48,811 nt of DNA from assembly GCF_905372335.1 (NCBI RefSeq), contig NZ_CAJPOU010000007.1, forward strand, positions 1-48,811, written 5' to 3'. Shown here in pieces: positions 6,389-15,174 of this stretch (the stretch's first letter is position 1; every line of letters begins with the position of its first letter). The position numbers were made by a program, and so were the translations under genes. The notes under the pieces were generated by a model. It was not told the DNA's origin, ran no database searches, and saw only the letters and a list, made by a program, of their open reading frames with translations. This DNA comes from Streptococcus sp. A12 (GTDB lineage Bacteria; Bacillota; Bacilli; Lactobacillales; Streptococcaceae).

Positions 6389-7221
6389 TGAAGAGAAGAA
6401 CAAATGTACTCCTTGATATTGGCTCACATGTTGTTTTAGTTATTTCAACTATTATCGCAATTTTTCCTTTAATTTGGATCCTTTTATCTTCTGTAAAAGG
6501 AAAAGGTGAATTAACCCAGTTCCCAACAAGATTTTGGCCTAAACAGTTTACTCTCGATTATTTTACGCATGTTATTAATGACCTACATTTTATAGATAAT
6601 ATAAAAAATAGCTTATTAATCGCATTAACGACAACTGTCATCGCTATTATCATTTCTGCAATGGCTGCTTACGGGATTGTTCGCTTCTTTCCAAAATTAG
6701 GGGCGATCATGTCTCGGTTGCTAGTAATTACCTATATCTTCCCTCCGATCTTGTTGGCAATTCCTTATTCTATTGCCGTTGCAAAAGTTGGATTAACCAA
6801 TAGTTTAATTGGTTTAATGATTGTTTATCTTTCGTTTAGTGTCCCTTATGCAGTGTGGTTGTTAGTAGGGTTCTTCCAAACAGTTCCAATTGGAATCGAG
6901 GAAGCAGCGAAAATAGATGGCGCAAATAAATTTGTTACCTTTTATAAAGTGGTGTTACCAATTGTTGCACCAGGGATTGTGGCCACAGCCATCTATACCT
7001 TTATCAATGCTTGGAATGAATTTCTTTATGCATTGATCTTGATCAATGATACAAGTAAGATGACGGTTGCGGTGGCTTTGCGTTCATTAAACGGTTCGGA
7101 GATTCTAGATTGGGGAGATATGATGGCAGCCTCTGTAATTGTGGTACTGCCTTCAATCATCTTCTTCTCAATTATCCAAAATAAAATTGCAAGTGGTCTT
7201 TCTGAAGGATCCGTAAAATAG
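6385..7221 (+). CDS. satC: Sialic acid ABC transporter permease (SatC)
   Basis: 278 aa, MalG-type permease with six membrane segments and the EAA loop EEAAKIDGANKFVTFYKVV near residue 172. ATG overlaps the satB stop by four bases (ATGA), giving coupled translation; a second ATG follows immediately and cannot be excluded. No ATP-binding subunit is encoded next to it, so it depends on an ATPase elsewhere in the genome. Confidence 0.9.
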   Translation: MMKRRTNVLLDIGSHVVLVISTIIAIFPLIWILLSSVKGKGELTQFPTRFWPKQFTLDYFTHVINDLHFIDNIKNSLLIALTTTVIAIIISAMAAYGIVRFFPKLGAIMSRLLVITYIFPPILLAIPYSIAVAKVGLTNSLIGLMIVYLSFSVPYAVWLLVGFFQTVPIGIEEAAKIDGANKFVTFYKVVLPIVAPGIVATAIYTFINAWNEFLYALILINDTSKMTVAVALRSLNGSEILDWGDMMAASVIVVLPSIIFFSIIQNKIASGLSEGSVK

Positions 7222-7246
7222 TAAAAATAGAAACAGGAGAAAAACA

Positions 7247-8353
7247 ATGGTTGTAAATTATGGTGTTGTTGGCACAGGATACTTTGGTGCTGAATTAGCA
7301 AGATATATGAAAGAAAATGACGGTGCAGTAATTACAGTTGTGTATGATCCAGAAAATGCAGAAGCTGTAGCAGAAGAATTAGGAGCACGAGTGGCTTCGT
7401 CACTGGATGAATTGGTTCAAAGTGATGATGTAGACTGTGTGATCGTTGCCTCTCCTAATAATCTGCATAAAGAACCTGTTATTAAAGCTGCTCAGAATGG
7501 AAAAAATGTATTTTGTGAAAAACCGATTGCTTTATCATATGAAGATTGTAAAGAGATGGTAAAAACATGTAAAGAAAATGGTGTGATTTTCATGGCTGGT
7601 CACATTATGAATTTCTTTAATGGTGTCCATCATGCTAAGGAATTGATCAATCAAGGTGTTATTGGGGACGTTTTGTACTGTCATACAGCTAGAAATGGCT
7701 GGGAAGAACAACAACCATCCATTTCATGGAAAAAAATTCGTGAAAAATCAGGAGGCCATCTTTACCACCATATCCATGAGTTGGATTGCGTTCAATTTTT
7801 AATGGGAGGTATTCCAGAAACAGTTACGATGACAGGTGGAAATGTAGCTCACCAAGGAGAAAACTTTGGTGATGAAGATGACATGATTTTTGTTAATATG
7901 GAATTCCCTGGTAAGCGATTTGCCTTGCTTGAATGGGGCTCTGCCTATCGTTGGGGAGAACACTATGTCTTGATCCAGGGAACAAAGGGTGCTATAAAAT
8001 TAGATCTATTTAATTGTAAAGGTACTCTAAAAGTAGACGGAAAAGAAACTTATTTCTTAATTCATGAATCTCAGGAAGAGGATGATGACCGTACAAGAAT
8101 TTACCATAGCACTGAGATGGATGGTGCCATTGCCTATGGTAAACCAGGGAAACGAACTCCATTGTGGCTTTCATCTGTTATTGATAAAGAAATGAAATAT
8201 CTTCATGACATAATGAATGGTGCTCCTGTATCAAAAGAATTTGAAAAACTATTAACCGGAGAAGCAGCGCTAGAAGCAATTGCGTCTGCTGATGCTTGTA
8301 CTCGTTCCATTAATGAGGACCGAAAGGTTAAATTATCAGAGATCATGGGTTAA
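7247..8353 (+). CDS. Gfo/Idh/MocA family oxidoreductase, candidate 2,7-anhydro-sialic acid enzyme
   Basis: 368 aa. NAD-binding motif GTGYFG (residues 9-14), the catalytic-site lysine motif EKP (91-93), and a histidine cluster GGHLYHHIHELD (169-180) in the substrate domain. In E. coli YjhC and gut NanOx enzymes, a Lys and two His at similar positions use transient NAD redox to convert 2,7-anhydro-Neu5Ac to Neu5Ac. The position between the importer and the lyase supports the same role here, but this is inference. Start follows CAGGAG by eight bases. Confidence 0.85.
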   Translation: MVVNYGVVGTGYFGAELARYMKENDGAVITVVYDPENAEAVAEELGARVASSLDELVQSDDVDCVIVASPNNLHKEPVIKAAQNGKNVFCEKPIALSYEDCKEMVKTCKENGVIFMAGHIMNFFNGVHHAKELINQGVIGDVLYCHTARNGWEEQQPSISWKKIREKSGGHLYHHIHELDCVQFLMGGIPETVTMTGGNVAHQGENFGDEDDMIFVNMEFPGKRFALLEWGSAYRWGEHYVLIQGTKGAIKLDLFNCKGTLKVDGKETYFLIHESQEEDDDRTRIYHSTEMDGAIAYGKPGKRTPLWLSSVIDKEMKYLHDIMNGAPVSKEFEKLLTGEAALEAIASADACTRSINEDRKVKLSEIMG

Positions 8354-8385
8354 TAACATTACTGATACGACAAAAGGAGAAAAGA

Positions 8386-9303
8386 ATGTCAGATTTAAAA
8401 AAATATGAAGGAGTCATCCCGGCTTTTTATGCCTGCTATGATGACCAAGGAGAAATTAGCCCGGAGCGGGTACGTGTGCTGGTAGAATATTTTATCGCGA
8501 AAGGTGTGCAGGGCTTGTATGTCAACGGATCTTCCGGAGAATGTATCTACCAGAGCGTAGCCGATCGCAAGCTGGTCTTAGAAGAAGTCATGGCAGTGGC
8601 TAAAGGAAAATTGACCATCATCGCTCACGTGGCTTGCAACAATACCAAGGACAGCGTGGAATTGGCACGACATGCAGAAGAGCTAGGAGTAGATGCCATT
8701 GCGGCCATTCCGCCAATTTATTTCCGCTTGCCAGAATACAGCGTGGCCCACTACTGGAATGAAATCAGCGCAGCAGCACCAAACACAGACTTTGTCATCT
8801 ACAACATCCCGCAATTAGCAGGGGCAGCTCTGACACCGAGTCTGTATACAGAAATGTTGAAAAATCCACGGGTGATTGGGGTGAAGAATTCCTCTATGCC
8901 TGTTCAGGATATCCAGACCTTTGCTTCTTTGGGAGGCGATGACCATATCGTCTTTAATGGTCCAGATGAACAATTCTTAGGTGGCCGTCTTATGGGAGCA
9001 GGAGCTGGTATTGGGGGCACCTATGGTGCTATGCCGGAGCTCTTCTTGAAACTCAATCAGCTGATTGCTGAGAAAGACTTGGAAACAGCGCGTGCCTTGC
9101 AATTTGCCATCAATGGCATTATCGGAGTCTTGACGTCTGCTCATGGAAACATGTATGGTGTCATTAAAGAAGTCTTGCGGATCAATGAAGGTCTAGAACT
9201 GGGATCTGTTCGGAGTCCATTAAGTCCAGTAACTGAAGGAGACCAGGAAGTGGTTCAAAAAGCAGCTAGCTTAATCCGTGAAGTCAAGGAACGTTTCCTT
9301 TAA
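8386..9303 (+). CDS. nanA: N-acetylneuraminate lyase (NanA)
   Basis: 305 aa, class I aldolase of the DHDPS/NAL family; splits Neu5Ac into ManNAc and pyruvate. Visible active-site residues: GSSGE at 48-52 (carboxylate binding), Tyr139 in VIYNIPQ, and the Schiff-base Lys167 in IGVKNSS, each two residues beyond the E. coli positions. AAAGGAG precedes ATG by seven bases. Codon use is more GC-rich than in the satABC genes upstream, which hints at a mosaic operon. Confidence 0.95.
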   Translation: MSDLKKYEGVIPAFYACYDDQGEISPERVRVLVEYFIAKGVQGLYVNGSSGECIYQSVADRKLVLEEVMAVAKGKLTIIAHVACNNTKDSVELARHAEELGVDAIAAIPPIYFRLPEYSVAHYWNEISAAAPNTDFVIYNIPQLAGAALTPSLYTEMLKNPRVIGVKNSSMPVQDIQTFASLGGDDHIVFNGPDEQFLGGRLMGAGAGIGGTYGAMPELFLKLNQLIAEKDLETARALQFAINGIIGVLTSAHGNMYGVIKEVLRINEGLELGSVRSPLSPVTEGDQEVVQKAASLIREVKERFL

Positions 9304-9333
9304 AAAAGAGTGTAAATCGGAAAGGAGAGGTGT

Positions 9334-10227
9334 ATGGCCTATTACCTAGCGATTGATATCGGTGGGACCAATATCAAATATGGTCTGATTGATGAAGCAG
9401 AGAATTTGATTGAGTCGCATGAAATGCCGACAGAAGCTGAAAAAGGAGGCCCTGGGATTCTAGGGAAAACCAAAGCTTTAGTAGAATCTTACCTCGAAGA
9501 AAATACCATCCTTGGAGTCTGTATTTCGTCAGCTGGCATGGTTGACCCCGATAAGGGGGAAATCTTTTATGCAGGCCCTCAGATTCCTAATTATGCAGGA
9601 ACTCAGTTCAAAAAAGAAATTGAAGAGACCTATCAAATCCCCTGCGAAATTGAAAATGATGTCAACTGTGCTGGTTTAGCAGAAGTGATGTCAGGGAATG
9701 GTCAGGGTGCTCAGGTTGCCGTCTGTTTAACGGTCGGTACTGGCATTGGTGGCTGTCTCTTGATCAATGGGGAGATTTTCCATGGCTTTAGCAATTCTGC
9801 CTGCGAGGTAGGTTACCTTCATCTTCAAGATGGGGCCTTCCAAGATTTGGCCTCGACGACGGCTTTGGTTGAATATGTTGCCAAGCAGCATGGGGATCCT
9901 GTTGAACAATGGAGTGGTCGTCGCATTTTTAAGGAGGCGACTCAAGGAAATACCATCTGTATGGCAGGAATTGATCGCATGGTTGATTACCTGGGCAAGG
10001 GGCTTGCCAATATCTGTTATGTTGTCAATCCTCAAGTAGTCATTCTTGGTGGTGGAGTCATGGGACAGGAAGCCATTTTGAAACCAAAAATTTCAGCTGC
10101 CCTCAAAGACTCCCTCGTTCCAAGCCTAGCGGACAAGACGCAATTGGAGTTTGCGCATCATCAAAATACGGCAGGGATGATAGGAGCTTACTACCATTTC
10201 AAACAACAACAAGCCAGACGGAATTAA
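9334..10227 (+). CDS. nanK: ROK family kinase, probable N-acetylmannosamine kinase (NanK)
   Basis: 297 aa. ATP motif AIDIGGTNIKYGLID (residues 6-20), catalytic Asp in IENDVNCAGLAE (near 108) and the adenosine loop VILGGGVMG (near 235). It would phosphorylate ManNAc to feed NanE. The CxCGxxGCxE zinc site of many ROK kinases is absent (CEVGYLHL instead), a variant form. AAAGGAGAGGTGT precedes ATG. It is the last gene of the operon and is followed by a strong terminator. Confidence 0.88.
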   Translation: MAYYLAIDIGGTNIKYGLIDEAENLIESHEMPTEAEKGGPGILGKTKALVESYLEENTILGVCISSAGMVDPDKGEIFYAGPQIPNYAGTQFKKEIEETYQIPCEIENDVNCAGLAEVMSGNGQGAQVAVCLTVGTGIGGCLLINGEIFHGFSNSACEVGYLHLQDGAFQDLASTTALVEYVAKQHGDPVEQWSGRRIFKEATQGNTICMAGIDRMVDYLGKGLANICYVVNPQVVILGGGVMGQEAILKPKISAALKDSLVPSLADKTQLEFAHHQNTAGMIGAYYHFKQQQARRN

Positions 10228-10259
10228 AAAAATGCTCACCACTTAGGTGAGCATTTTTT
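10227..10259. terminator. Terminator of the nan operon
   Basis: Perfect stem AAAAAATGCTCACC (10227-10240) with GGTGAGCATTTTTT (10246-10259), five-base loop; A and T runs make it usable on both strands. Confidence 0.93.
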
Positions 10260-10277
10260 GAATGTAGACAAACTATT

Positions 10278-10500
10278 GTTTTACATAAAACGGCTAGATA
10301 ATTTTCAAAAAATGACTTATATTTATAGTCATTTAAGAAGATGAAAAAACTTTCCGCTGTGAGAAAAGTTCCTGAAACACAAGTGTTTCAGGAACTCGGG
10401 AGTTTTGGAACCTTAGGTCCAAAACTAAGTCATGGAACTTCTTCGAAGTTCGCTGACGTCCGTACTCACCTAAGGAAAATTTTTTAGAAGACTTTATTTC
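10278..10500 (-). repeat. Structured intergenic repeat, copy A
   Basis: This fills the gap between nanK and the regulator gene. Its reverse complement matches 41076-41350 along most of its length. It contains hairpin ATGACT/AGTCAT (10312-10334), a perfect 13-bp hairpin at 10368-10395 (GTTCCTGAAACAC / GTGTTTCAGGAAC), a third at 10401-10425 (GTTTTGGA / TCCAAAAC), and the shared block CGCTGACGTCCGTACTCACC (10451-10470). Read on the minus strand, the 13-bp hairpin is followed by TTTTCTC, so it probably terminates the regulator gene. No coding sequence is seen here. Confidence 0.8.
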
Positions 10501-10599
10501 AATCTGAAACGCTCACCTAAGCAGTAAGTATTTTCTATTGAAAAGAAAAACCATGTTGCAGAGAAAAGAATTCTCAGCTCCTGGTGATAAATCAGAAGA

Positions 10600-11439
10600 C
10601 TAGCGTCTACGTGAATCGTAGCCGTTGAGTTTTTTGTTTTCCCAATAGCTATTGAAAATTCTTTCTTTACGTTCCCGATCCATTTCGAGAAAGTGAGCAT
10701 AGATTAAATCAATCGTGGTTAAGAAGGGAAGGGTTGCCGTAATACGGTCGATATAGGTGCTTCCAGGTAGGGGAGCAACTGGTAAAATTTCCGTAAAGTC
10801 ATCTTTGATAGCGTCTGGTTGAGCAGTAAGAAGAACGGTTTTTGCCCCCATTTCTTTAGCATCCAGAAGGCTGTGGATAATCGAGCGGGTAGTTCCCGAT
10901 AGAGAGAAGGCAATGACCAGGCAGGATTTATCCAAGATACTGGTCGTCCATGCAAAGCCGTCTTGATCGGTTAGGGCCTCGCAAACAACGCCCAGTCGAA
11001 GGAAGCGAAGTTTCATCTCGGAGGCGACTAGCCCTGAGCTTCCTTTTCCAAAGAAGTAGACCCGATCTGCTTGAGTGATTAAGTTGGCGACTTCTTTGAT
11101 TTGGTCATCTTTTGCTAGGGTTTCTGTAGCCTGAAGGACCTGCTGGTAGCGACGCAAGACATCTTGGGTTAATTCGTCGTGCAGGGATTGTTGCTTTTGA
11201 GATTTGGTTTCTTCGTTAAAGTGATATATAAATTCACGGTAGCCTGTGAAGCCACACTTTTGGGAAAAACGGGTCAAAGCAGCTTTTGATACATGCAAAA
11301 GTTCCGTCACTCTAGACGAGGAAAGAGAGTGTTGCTGCGCTTCAGGAGATAAAAAATAGCGGGCAATGTCTAACTCTAGCTCCGTCATTTCTTCTTGATG
11401 GCTCTTAATAATGCTTCTGAGATCATGATCTTGTTTCAC
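10600..11439 (-). CDS. nanR: RpiR/MurR-family regulator of the sialic acid operon (NanR-like)
   Basis: 279 aa from GTG at 11437-11439, which has AAAGGAGG seven bases upstream; the frame is open for 43 more codons but without a ribosome binding site. N-terminal helix-turn-helix about residues 38-60 (SSSRVTELLHVSKAALTRFS) and a C-terminal SIS sugar-phosphate domain with VYFFGKGSSGLVASEMKLRF (near 128) and VIAFSLSGTTRS (near 178). It lies convergent to the nan operon, as the pneumococcal nan regulator does, and probably senses an intermediate such as ManNAc-6-P. Confidence 0.88.
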   Translation of the reverse strand: MKQDHDLRSIIKSHQEEMTELELDIARYFLSPEAQQHSLSSSRVTELLHVSKAALTRFSQKCGFTGYREFIYHFNEETKSQKQQSLHDELTQDVLRRYQQVLQATETLAKDDQIKEVANLITQADRVYFFGKGSSGLVASEMKLRFLRLGVVCEALTDQDGFAWTTSILDKSCLVIAFSLSGTTRSIIHSLLDAKEMGAKTVLLTAQPDAIKDDFTEILPVAPLPGSTYIDRITATLPFLTTIDLIYAHFLEMDRERKERIFNSYWENKKLNGYDSRRR

Positions 11440-11492
11440 AGCGGTCCTCCTTTCAACTGTTGTTACACCTGGAGAAAATCCTATAATATATT

Positions 11493-11518
11493 TCACAGTA
11501 TAACATAAAAAGCTGTGA
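11493..11518. promoter_or_regulatory. Inverted repeat upstream of nanR, possible operator
   Basis: TCACAG (11493-11498) and CTGTGA (11513-11518) separated by 14 bases, around a TATACT-like -10 on the minus strand. A plausible autoregulatory site for an RpiR protein. I did not find the same half-sites at the nanE promoter, so a role there is not shown. Confidence 0.4.
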
Positions 11519-11645
11519 TATACAAGGAATACGACCAGTGAACGACTGAAAGAAGGAACAGAATCCACATCTTTTTTGAAACAATTTTGTTATAAAAATA
11601 ACCTCTGGAAACAAAGGAAAGATGCTGAAAAAAGTTGATGAAATA

Positions 11646-11654
11646 TGTTATAAT
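11646..11654 (+). promoter_or_regulatory. Extended -10 promoter of the V-ATPase operon
   Basis: TGTTATAAT (TGn plus TATAAT at 11649-11654), 53 bases before the ntpF start; no good -35 box is visible. A small TTCCTT/AAGGAA hairpin lies in the untranslated leader. Confidence 0.6.
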
Positions 11655-11706
11655 TTACACAAGAATTTGTTCCTTCTCGTAAAGGAAGAGGTAAGGAGGT
11701 GGAGTG

Positions 11707-12030
11707 ATGGCCAACGCAACTCTCGAAATGATGCAAGAGATTGAAATGGCGGCAGAAGCCGTTGTCGCAAGTTACGAGGATCAGGTCCAAAATTTGCGCC
11801 AACAGCTAGGTGATCACCTACAGGAGGTAGCAGCATCCTATGACAAAGAGACCGCTAAGCTAGTCGCAGAGCGGGAAGAGTCCTCGAAAGCGACGATTGC
11901 TAGCTTGGAAGCAGACCTGGCAGTGACCAGTCAACGCAATGACGAAAAGGTGCAGCAAGCTATGACAGATAAGCGCGCAGCTTTGGTAGACGAAATTGTA
12001 GAAAAGGTGGTAGCAACCTATGGCAATTAG
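11707..12030 (+). CDS. ntpF: V-type ATPase peripheral stalk subunit (NtpF)
   Basis: 107 aa, almost wholly alpha-helical and charged coiled coil (for example EAVVASYEDQVQNLRQQLGD), the size of NtpF (subunit G) of Enterococcus hirae. It pairs with NtpE to form the peripheral stalk. ATG at 11707 follows AAGGAGG; the GTG three bases earlier is less likely. The 3' end overlaps ntpI by 11 bases. Confidence 0.85.
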   Translation: MANATLEMMQEIEMAAEAVVASYEDQVQNLRQQLGDHLQEVAASYDKETAKLVAEREESSKATIASLEADLAVTSQRNDEKVQQAMTDKRAALVDEIVEKVVATYGN

Positions 12031-13969
12031 TCCAATGCAACACCTTTCTCTGGTCTTGCCCACAAATCTAATGGACGAGCTTCTCTTGTCTCTCCAGTCA
12101 GAGGAGTCGGTCCAAATTTATGATTTGAGCGAGCAAGAGGATTGGCAAGTTGCTTTTCAGACGAGTGATGGGTCCAAAGGATCAGCTCTAAGAATGGATG
12201 AACTAAGACGTCGGGAAGAGCAGTTAGAAAAGGCCATACAGGCCCTGGAGCCTTTTATTCCCCAGAAGAAGGGATTAGAAAAACTAAAAGAAGCTCCCTT
12301 GTCCTTGTCTTTTCACGATTTAGAGTCTCATGGGGTCATCCGTGATGAGCAACGTCTTTTACAATCCGTACAAAAACAATTGGCTGTCTTAGCAAAGGCT
12401 CGGGATCGCATCCAGCAAGCCCAAGAGGAAATCGCCTCTTTAGAAAAATGGGCTACCTTGACGACAACACCTGACCAGCTCAAGCGTTTCCGTTATGTTC
12501 GTGGCTTAATCGGTACCATTCCGAATAGTGAACAGGATCAGGCGCGACAAGCCTTACTGGCTCATCCAGATGTAGAAGTTGATGTGGTCTTCAGCTCGGA
12601 AACGGAGCATGGGGTAGTAGTCTTGTATAAGTCTGGGGATTTAACAGACCTTCAAGATATGCTGACCAGTTCGCATTTCAAAGAGTTTGACTATCAAGGA
12701 GAAACGCTACCAAAAGAACGTTTGGAGCAACTCAAGAGAGAGATCAAAGAACAAGGTGCTGTCGAAGCAGCTACGTTGGAAACGCTCAGTCAAGCCAAGG
12801 AAGACCTCAACCAGCTCAAGTACCAACTCGATTATGTCTTGAGTCTAGGAGCTAGGGAAGAGGCCAAAGGCTCTCTTGCCAGTACAGCCCATTTGGTTGC
12901 CCTAGAGGGATGGATTGAAACTGCTCAACTCGATGCTTTAAAAGCCAAACTTCAAAAGGAATTTGGGAACCAAGTCGTCTTGCAGACGCGAGAAGTCGCT
13001 CAAGAAGAATGGGACCAGGTGCCCATCAAGCTGAAAAACAATGCCTTGGTGGAGCCCTTCGAGTTAGTGACAGAGATGTATGCTTTGCCCAAGTATTACG
13101 AGAAAGATCCGACCCCAATCGTCTCTCTCTTCTACTTTGTTTTCTTCGGCATGATGGTAGCAGATATCGGCTATGGTCTCTTGTTGACATTGGCAACTGG
13201 CTTTGCTCTAAAGGCCTTCCAGCTTCAGCCGAGCGCAGCAAAAAACCTTCGCTTTTTCTGCCTTTTAGGAATCTCGGTAGCCCTTTGGGGAGTCGTCTAT
13301 GGTTCCTTCTTCGGCTTTGAGATGCCATTTGCTTTGATCAGTACGACGACCAATGCCATGACTATCTTGATCCTATCGGTTGTCTTTGGTTTCATCACCG
13401 TTTTGGTCGGTCTCTTCCTAGGTGGAATGAAAAACGTTCGCCTGAAAGACTATACGGAAGCCTACAATGCAGGCTTTGCCTGGGTCTTGATTTTATTGGG
13501 CTTGATGCTCTTAGCGGTCGGAAACATCCTACCAGGTTTATCCTATCTAGTCCCCATTGGCCAGTGGCTAGCCATTCTCAATGCGATTGGCATTTTGGTC
13601 GTGTCTATTGTCAGTGCAAAGAAATTATCAGGACTTGCAGCAGGTCTCTTTAATCTTTACAACGTCAGTGGCTATGTCGGAGACTTGGTCAGCTTTACTC
13701 GTTTGATGGCGCTTGGTTTATCAGGGGCCAGCATCGGGTCGGCCTTTAACCTGATTGTCAATCTCTTCCCAACCCTGGGACGATTCACCGTCGGCCTTGT
13801 CCTCTTTGTCCTCCTTCATGCCATCAACATGTTCCTGTCCTTTTTATCAGGCTATGTGCATGGAGCACGTTTGATCTTTGTCGAGTTCTTTGGCAAGTTC
13901 TACGAGGGTGGTGGCAAGCCCTTCCGACCTCTAAAACCGTCGGAACGCTATGTCAAAACGAAAAAATAA
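12020..13969 (+). CDS. ntpI: V-type ATPase membrane stator subunit a (NtpI)
   Basis: 649 aa. The N-terminal half (to about residue 345) is cytoplasmic with long coiled coils (DELRRREEQLEKAIQALEPF). The C-terminal half has about seven to eight membrane helices, including the conserved stretch VSFTRLMALGLSGASIGSAF (about residues 556-575) that faces the rotor ring. ATG at 12020 overlaps ntpF; ATG at 12035 is an alternative. It provides the ion half-channels. Confidence 0.92.
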   Translation: MAISPMQHLSLVLPTNLMDELLLSLQSEESVQIYDLSEQEDWQVAFQTSDGSKGSALRMDELRRREEQLEKAIQALEPFIPQKKGLEKLKEAPLSLSFHDLESHGVIRDEQRLLQSVQKQLAVLAKARDRIQQAQEEIASLEKWATLTTTPDQLKRFRYVRGLIGTIPNSEQDQARQALLAHPDVEVDVVFSSETEHGVVVLYKSGDLTDLQDMLTSSHFKEFDYQGETLPKERLEQLKREIKEQGAVEAATLETLSQAKEDLNQLKYQLDYVLSLGAREEAKGSLASTAHLVALEGWIETAQLDALKAKLQKEFGNQVVLQTREVAQEEWDQVPIKLKNNALVEPFELVTEMYALPKYYEKDPTPIVSLFYFVFFGMMVADIGYGLLLTLATGFALKAFQLQPSAAKNLRFFCLLGISVALWGVVYGSFFGFEMPFALISTTTNAMTILILSVVFGFITVLVGLFLGGMKNVRLKDYTEAYNAGFAWVLILLGLMLLAVGNILPGLSYLVPIGQWLAILNAIGILVVSIVSAKKLSGLAAGLFNLYNVSGYVGDLVSFTRLMALGLSGASIGSAFNLIVNLFPTLGRFTVGLVLFVLLHAINMFLSFLSGYVHGARLIFVEFFGKFYEGGGKPFRPLKPSERYVKTKK

Positions 13970-14010
13970 TTCAGTAAATCAATCATAAAAAATTTTATAG
14001 GAGTATATTC

Positions 14011-14490
14011 ATGGAATCTTTAGCTTCATATTTCTCAACCCATGGGGGTGCCTTCTTTGCAGCACTTGGTGTAGCCATTGCAGTGGCTCTTAGTGGAATG
14101 GGTTCAGCCCTCGGTGTTGGTAAGACTGGTCAGGCAGCTGCCGCACTCTTGAAAGAACAACCAGAAAAATTTGCCCAAGCCTTGATCTTGCAATTGTTGC
14201 CAGGTACACAAGGTTTGTACGGTTTCGTTATCGGGATCTTGATCTGGTTGCAAATTAAACCAGATATGGCTCTTGAAACAGGAGTTGCTTACTTCTTCAC
14301 AGCCCTTCCAGTAGCGATCGTCGGCTATTTCTCAGCAAAACACCAAGGAAATGTCGCAACTGCTGGGATGCAAATCTTGGCAAAACGCCCTGAAGACATG
14401 ATGAAAGGGGTTATCCTTGCGGCCATGGTTGAAACCTATGCCATCTTGGCCTTCGTTGTGTCCTTCCTTTTGACTCTTCGCGTCGGCTAA
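14011..14490 (+). CDS. ntpK: V-type ATPase rotor ring subunit K, Na+ type (NtpK)
   Basis: 159 aa, four membrane helices (a doubled 16-kDa proteolipid). The Na+ ligands known from E. hirae NtpK are all present two residues further along: Leu63, Thr66 and Gln67 in QLLPGTQGLYG, Gln112 in KHQGN, and Glu141 in AAMVETYAILAF. This indicates a sodium-pumping rather than proton-pumping ring. Ribosome binding site AGGAG precedes ATG. Confidence 0.93.
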   Translation: MESLASYFSTHGGAFFAALGVAIAVALSGMGSALGVGKTGQAAAALLKEQPEKFAQALILQLLPGTQGLYGFVIGILIWLQIKPDMALETGVAYFFTALPVAIVGYFSAKHQGNVATAGMQILAKRPEDMMKGVILAAMVETYAILAFVVSFLLTLRVG

Positions 14491-14575
14491 TCTAGACACA
14501 CCTCAGTCAAAGAAGAGGAATGTTCTCTTCGTCTATTATCGGTGGCGAAGAACTCCAAAGGAGGAAATAAAAACA

Positions 14576-15166
14576 ATGACGGATTATTCCCAATTAAAGG
14601 ATTCCATCCTTGAACAGGCCCATGAAAAAGGCCGGAAATTAGTGGCGGAAGCAACGGCTAAGGTCCAAGCAGAAGCCCAGTTGCAGGAAGCTCGTTTGGT
14701 AGAAGAAAAGCTACACCAACGGGCGGTTCAATTGCAGACCATTGAGCGCCGCTTGCAACGTGAAAGCCAACAAATAGAAAATCAAAAGCGCCAATCAACA
14801 TTGGTCACCAAGCAACGGGTCTTAAAAGAGTTGTTTGCGGATGCCTACCAGAAAATGGCGACTTGGTCACGCCAAGAAGAGCTCGCATTTCTGCATCGCG
14901 TTCTTCCTCGCTATGCAGATCAAGCAATGGTCTTAACGTTTGGTGCTGTGACGGCAGAAAAATTGACAGATCAAGATCGTCAGGATTTGCTAGAGGCCTA
15001 TCCACAGCTTCAATTAGCGAAAGAAACACTTGCCCAAGAGGCTGGTTTTGTCCTTTCCTTTGGCAAAGTGGATGCCAGCTACCTCTACCGTGATTTGGTT
15101 GATGCTGTGCGGGAGGAGCAAAGCTTCCATATGGCAGCTAGCATTTTTAAAGAAGAGAAAAACTAG
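14576..15166 (+). CDS. ntpE: V-type ATPase peripheral stalk subunit E (NtpE)
   Basis: 196 aa with a long N-terminal helix rich in Ala, Glu, Gln and Lys (about residues 5-75) and a C-terminal globular part, the layout of subunit E. AAAGGAGG lies before ATG. Eight bases separate it from ntpC, so the two are co-translated in series. Confidence 0.88.
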   Translation: MTDYSQLKDSILEQAHEKGRKLVAEATAKVQAEAQLQEARLVEEKLHQRAVQLQTIERRLQRESQQIENQKRQSTLVTKQRVLKELFADAYQKMATWSRQEELAFLHRVLPRYADQAMVLTFGAVTAEKLTDQDRQDLLEAYPQLQLAKETLAQEAGFVLSFGKVDASYLYRDLVDAVREEQSFHMAASIFKEEKN

Positions 15167-15174
15167 GAGGGTCT

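Noticed and set aside
11440..11568. N-terminal extension of the NanR-like regulator
   Set aside because: It spans the promoter region, and the GTG at 11437-11439 follows a perfect AAAGGAGG.
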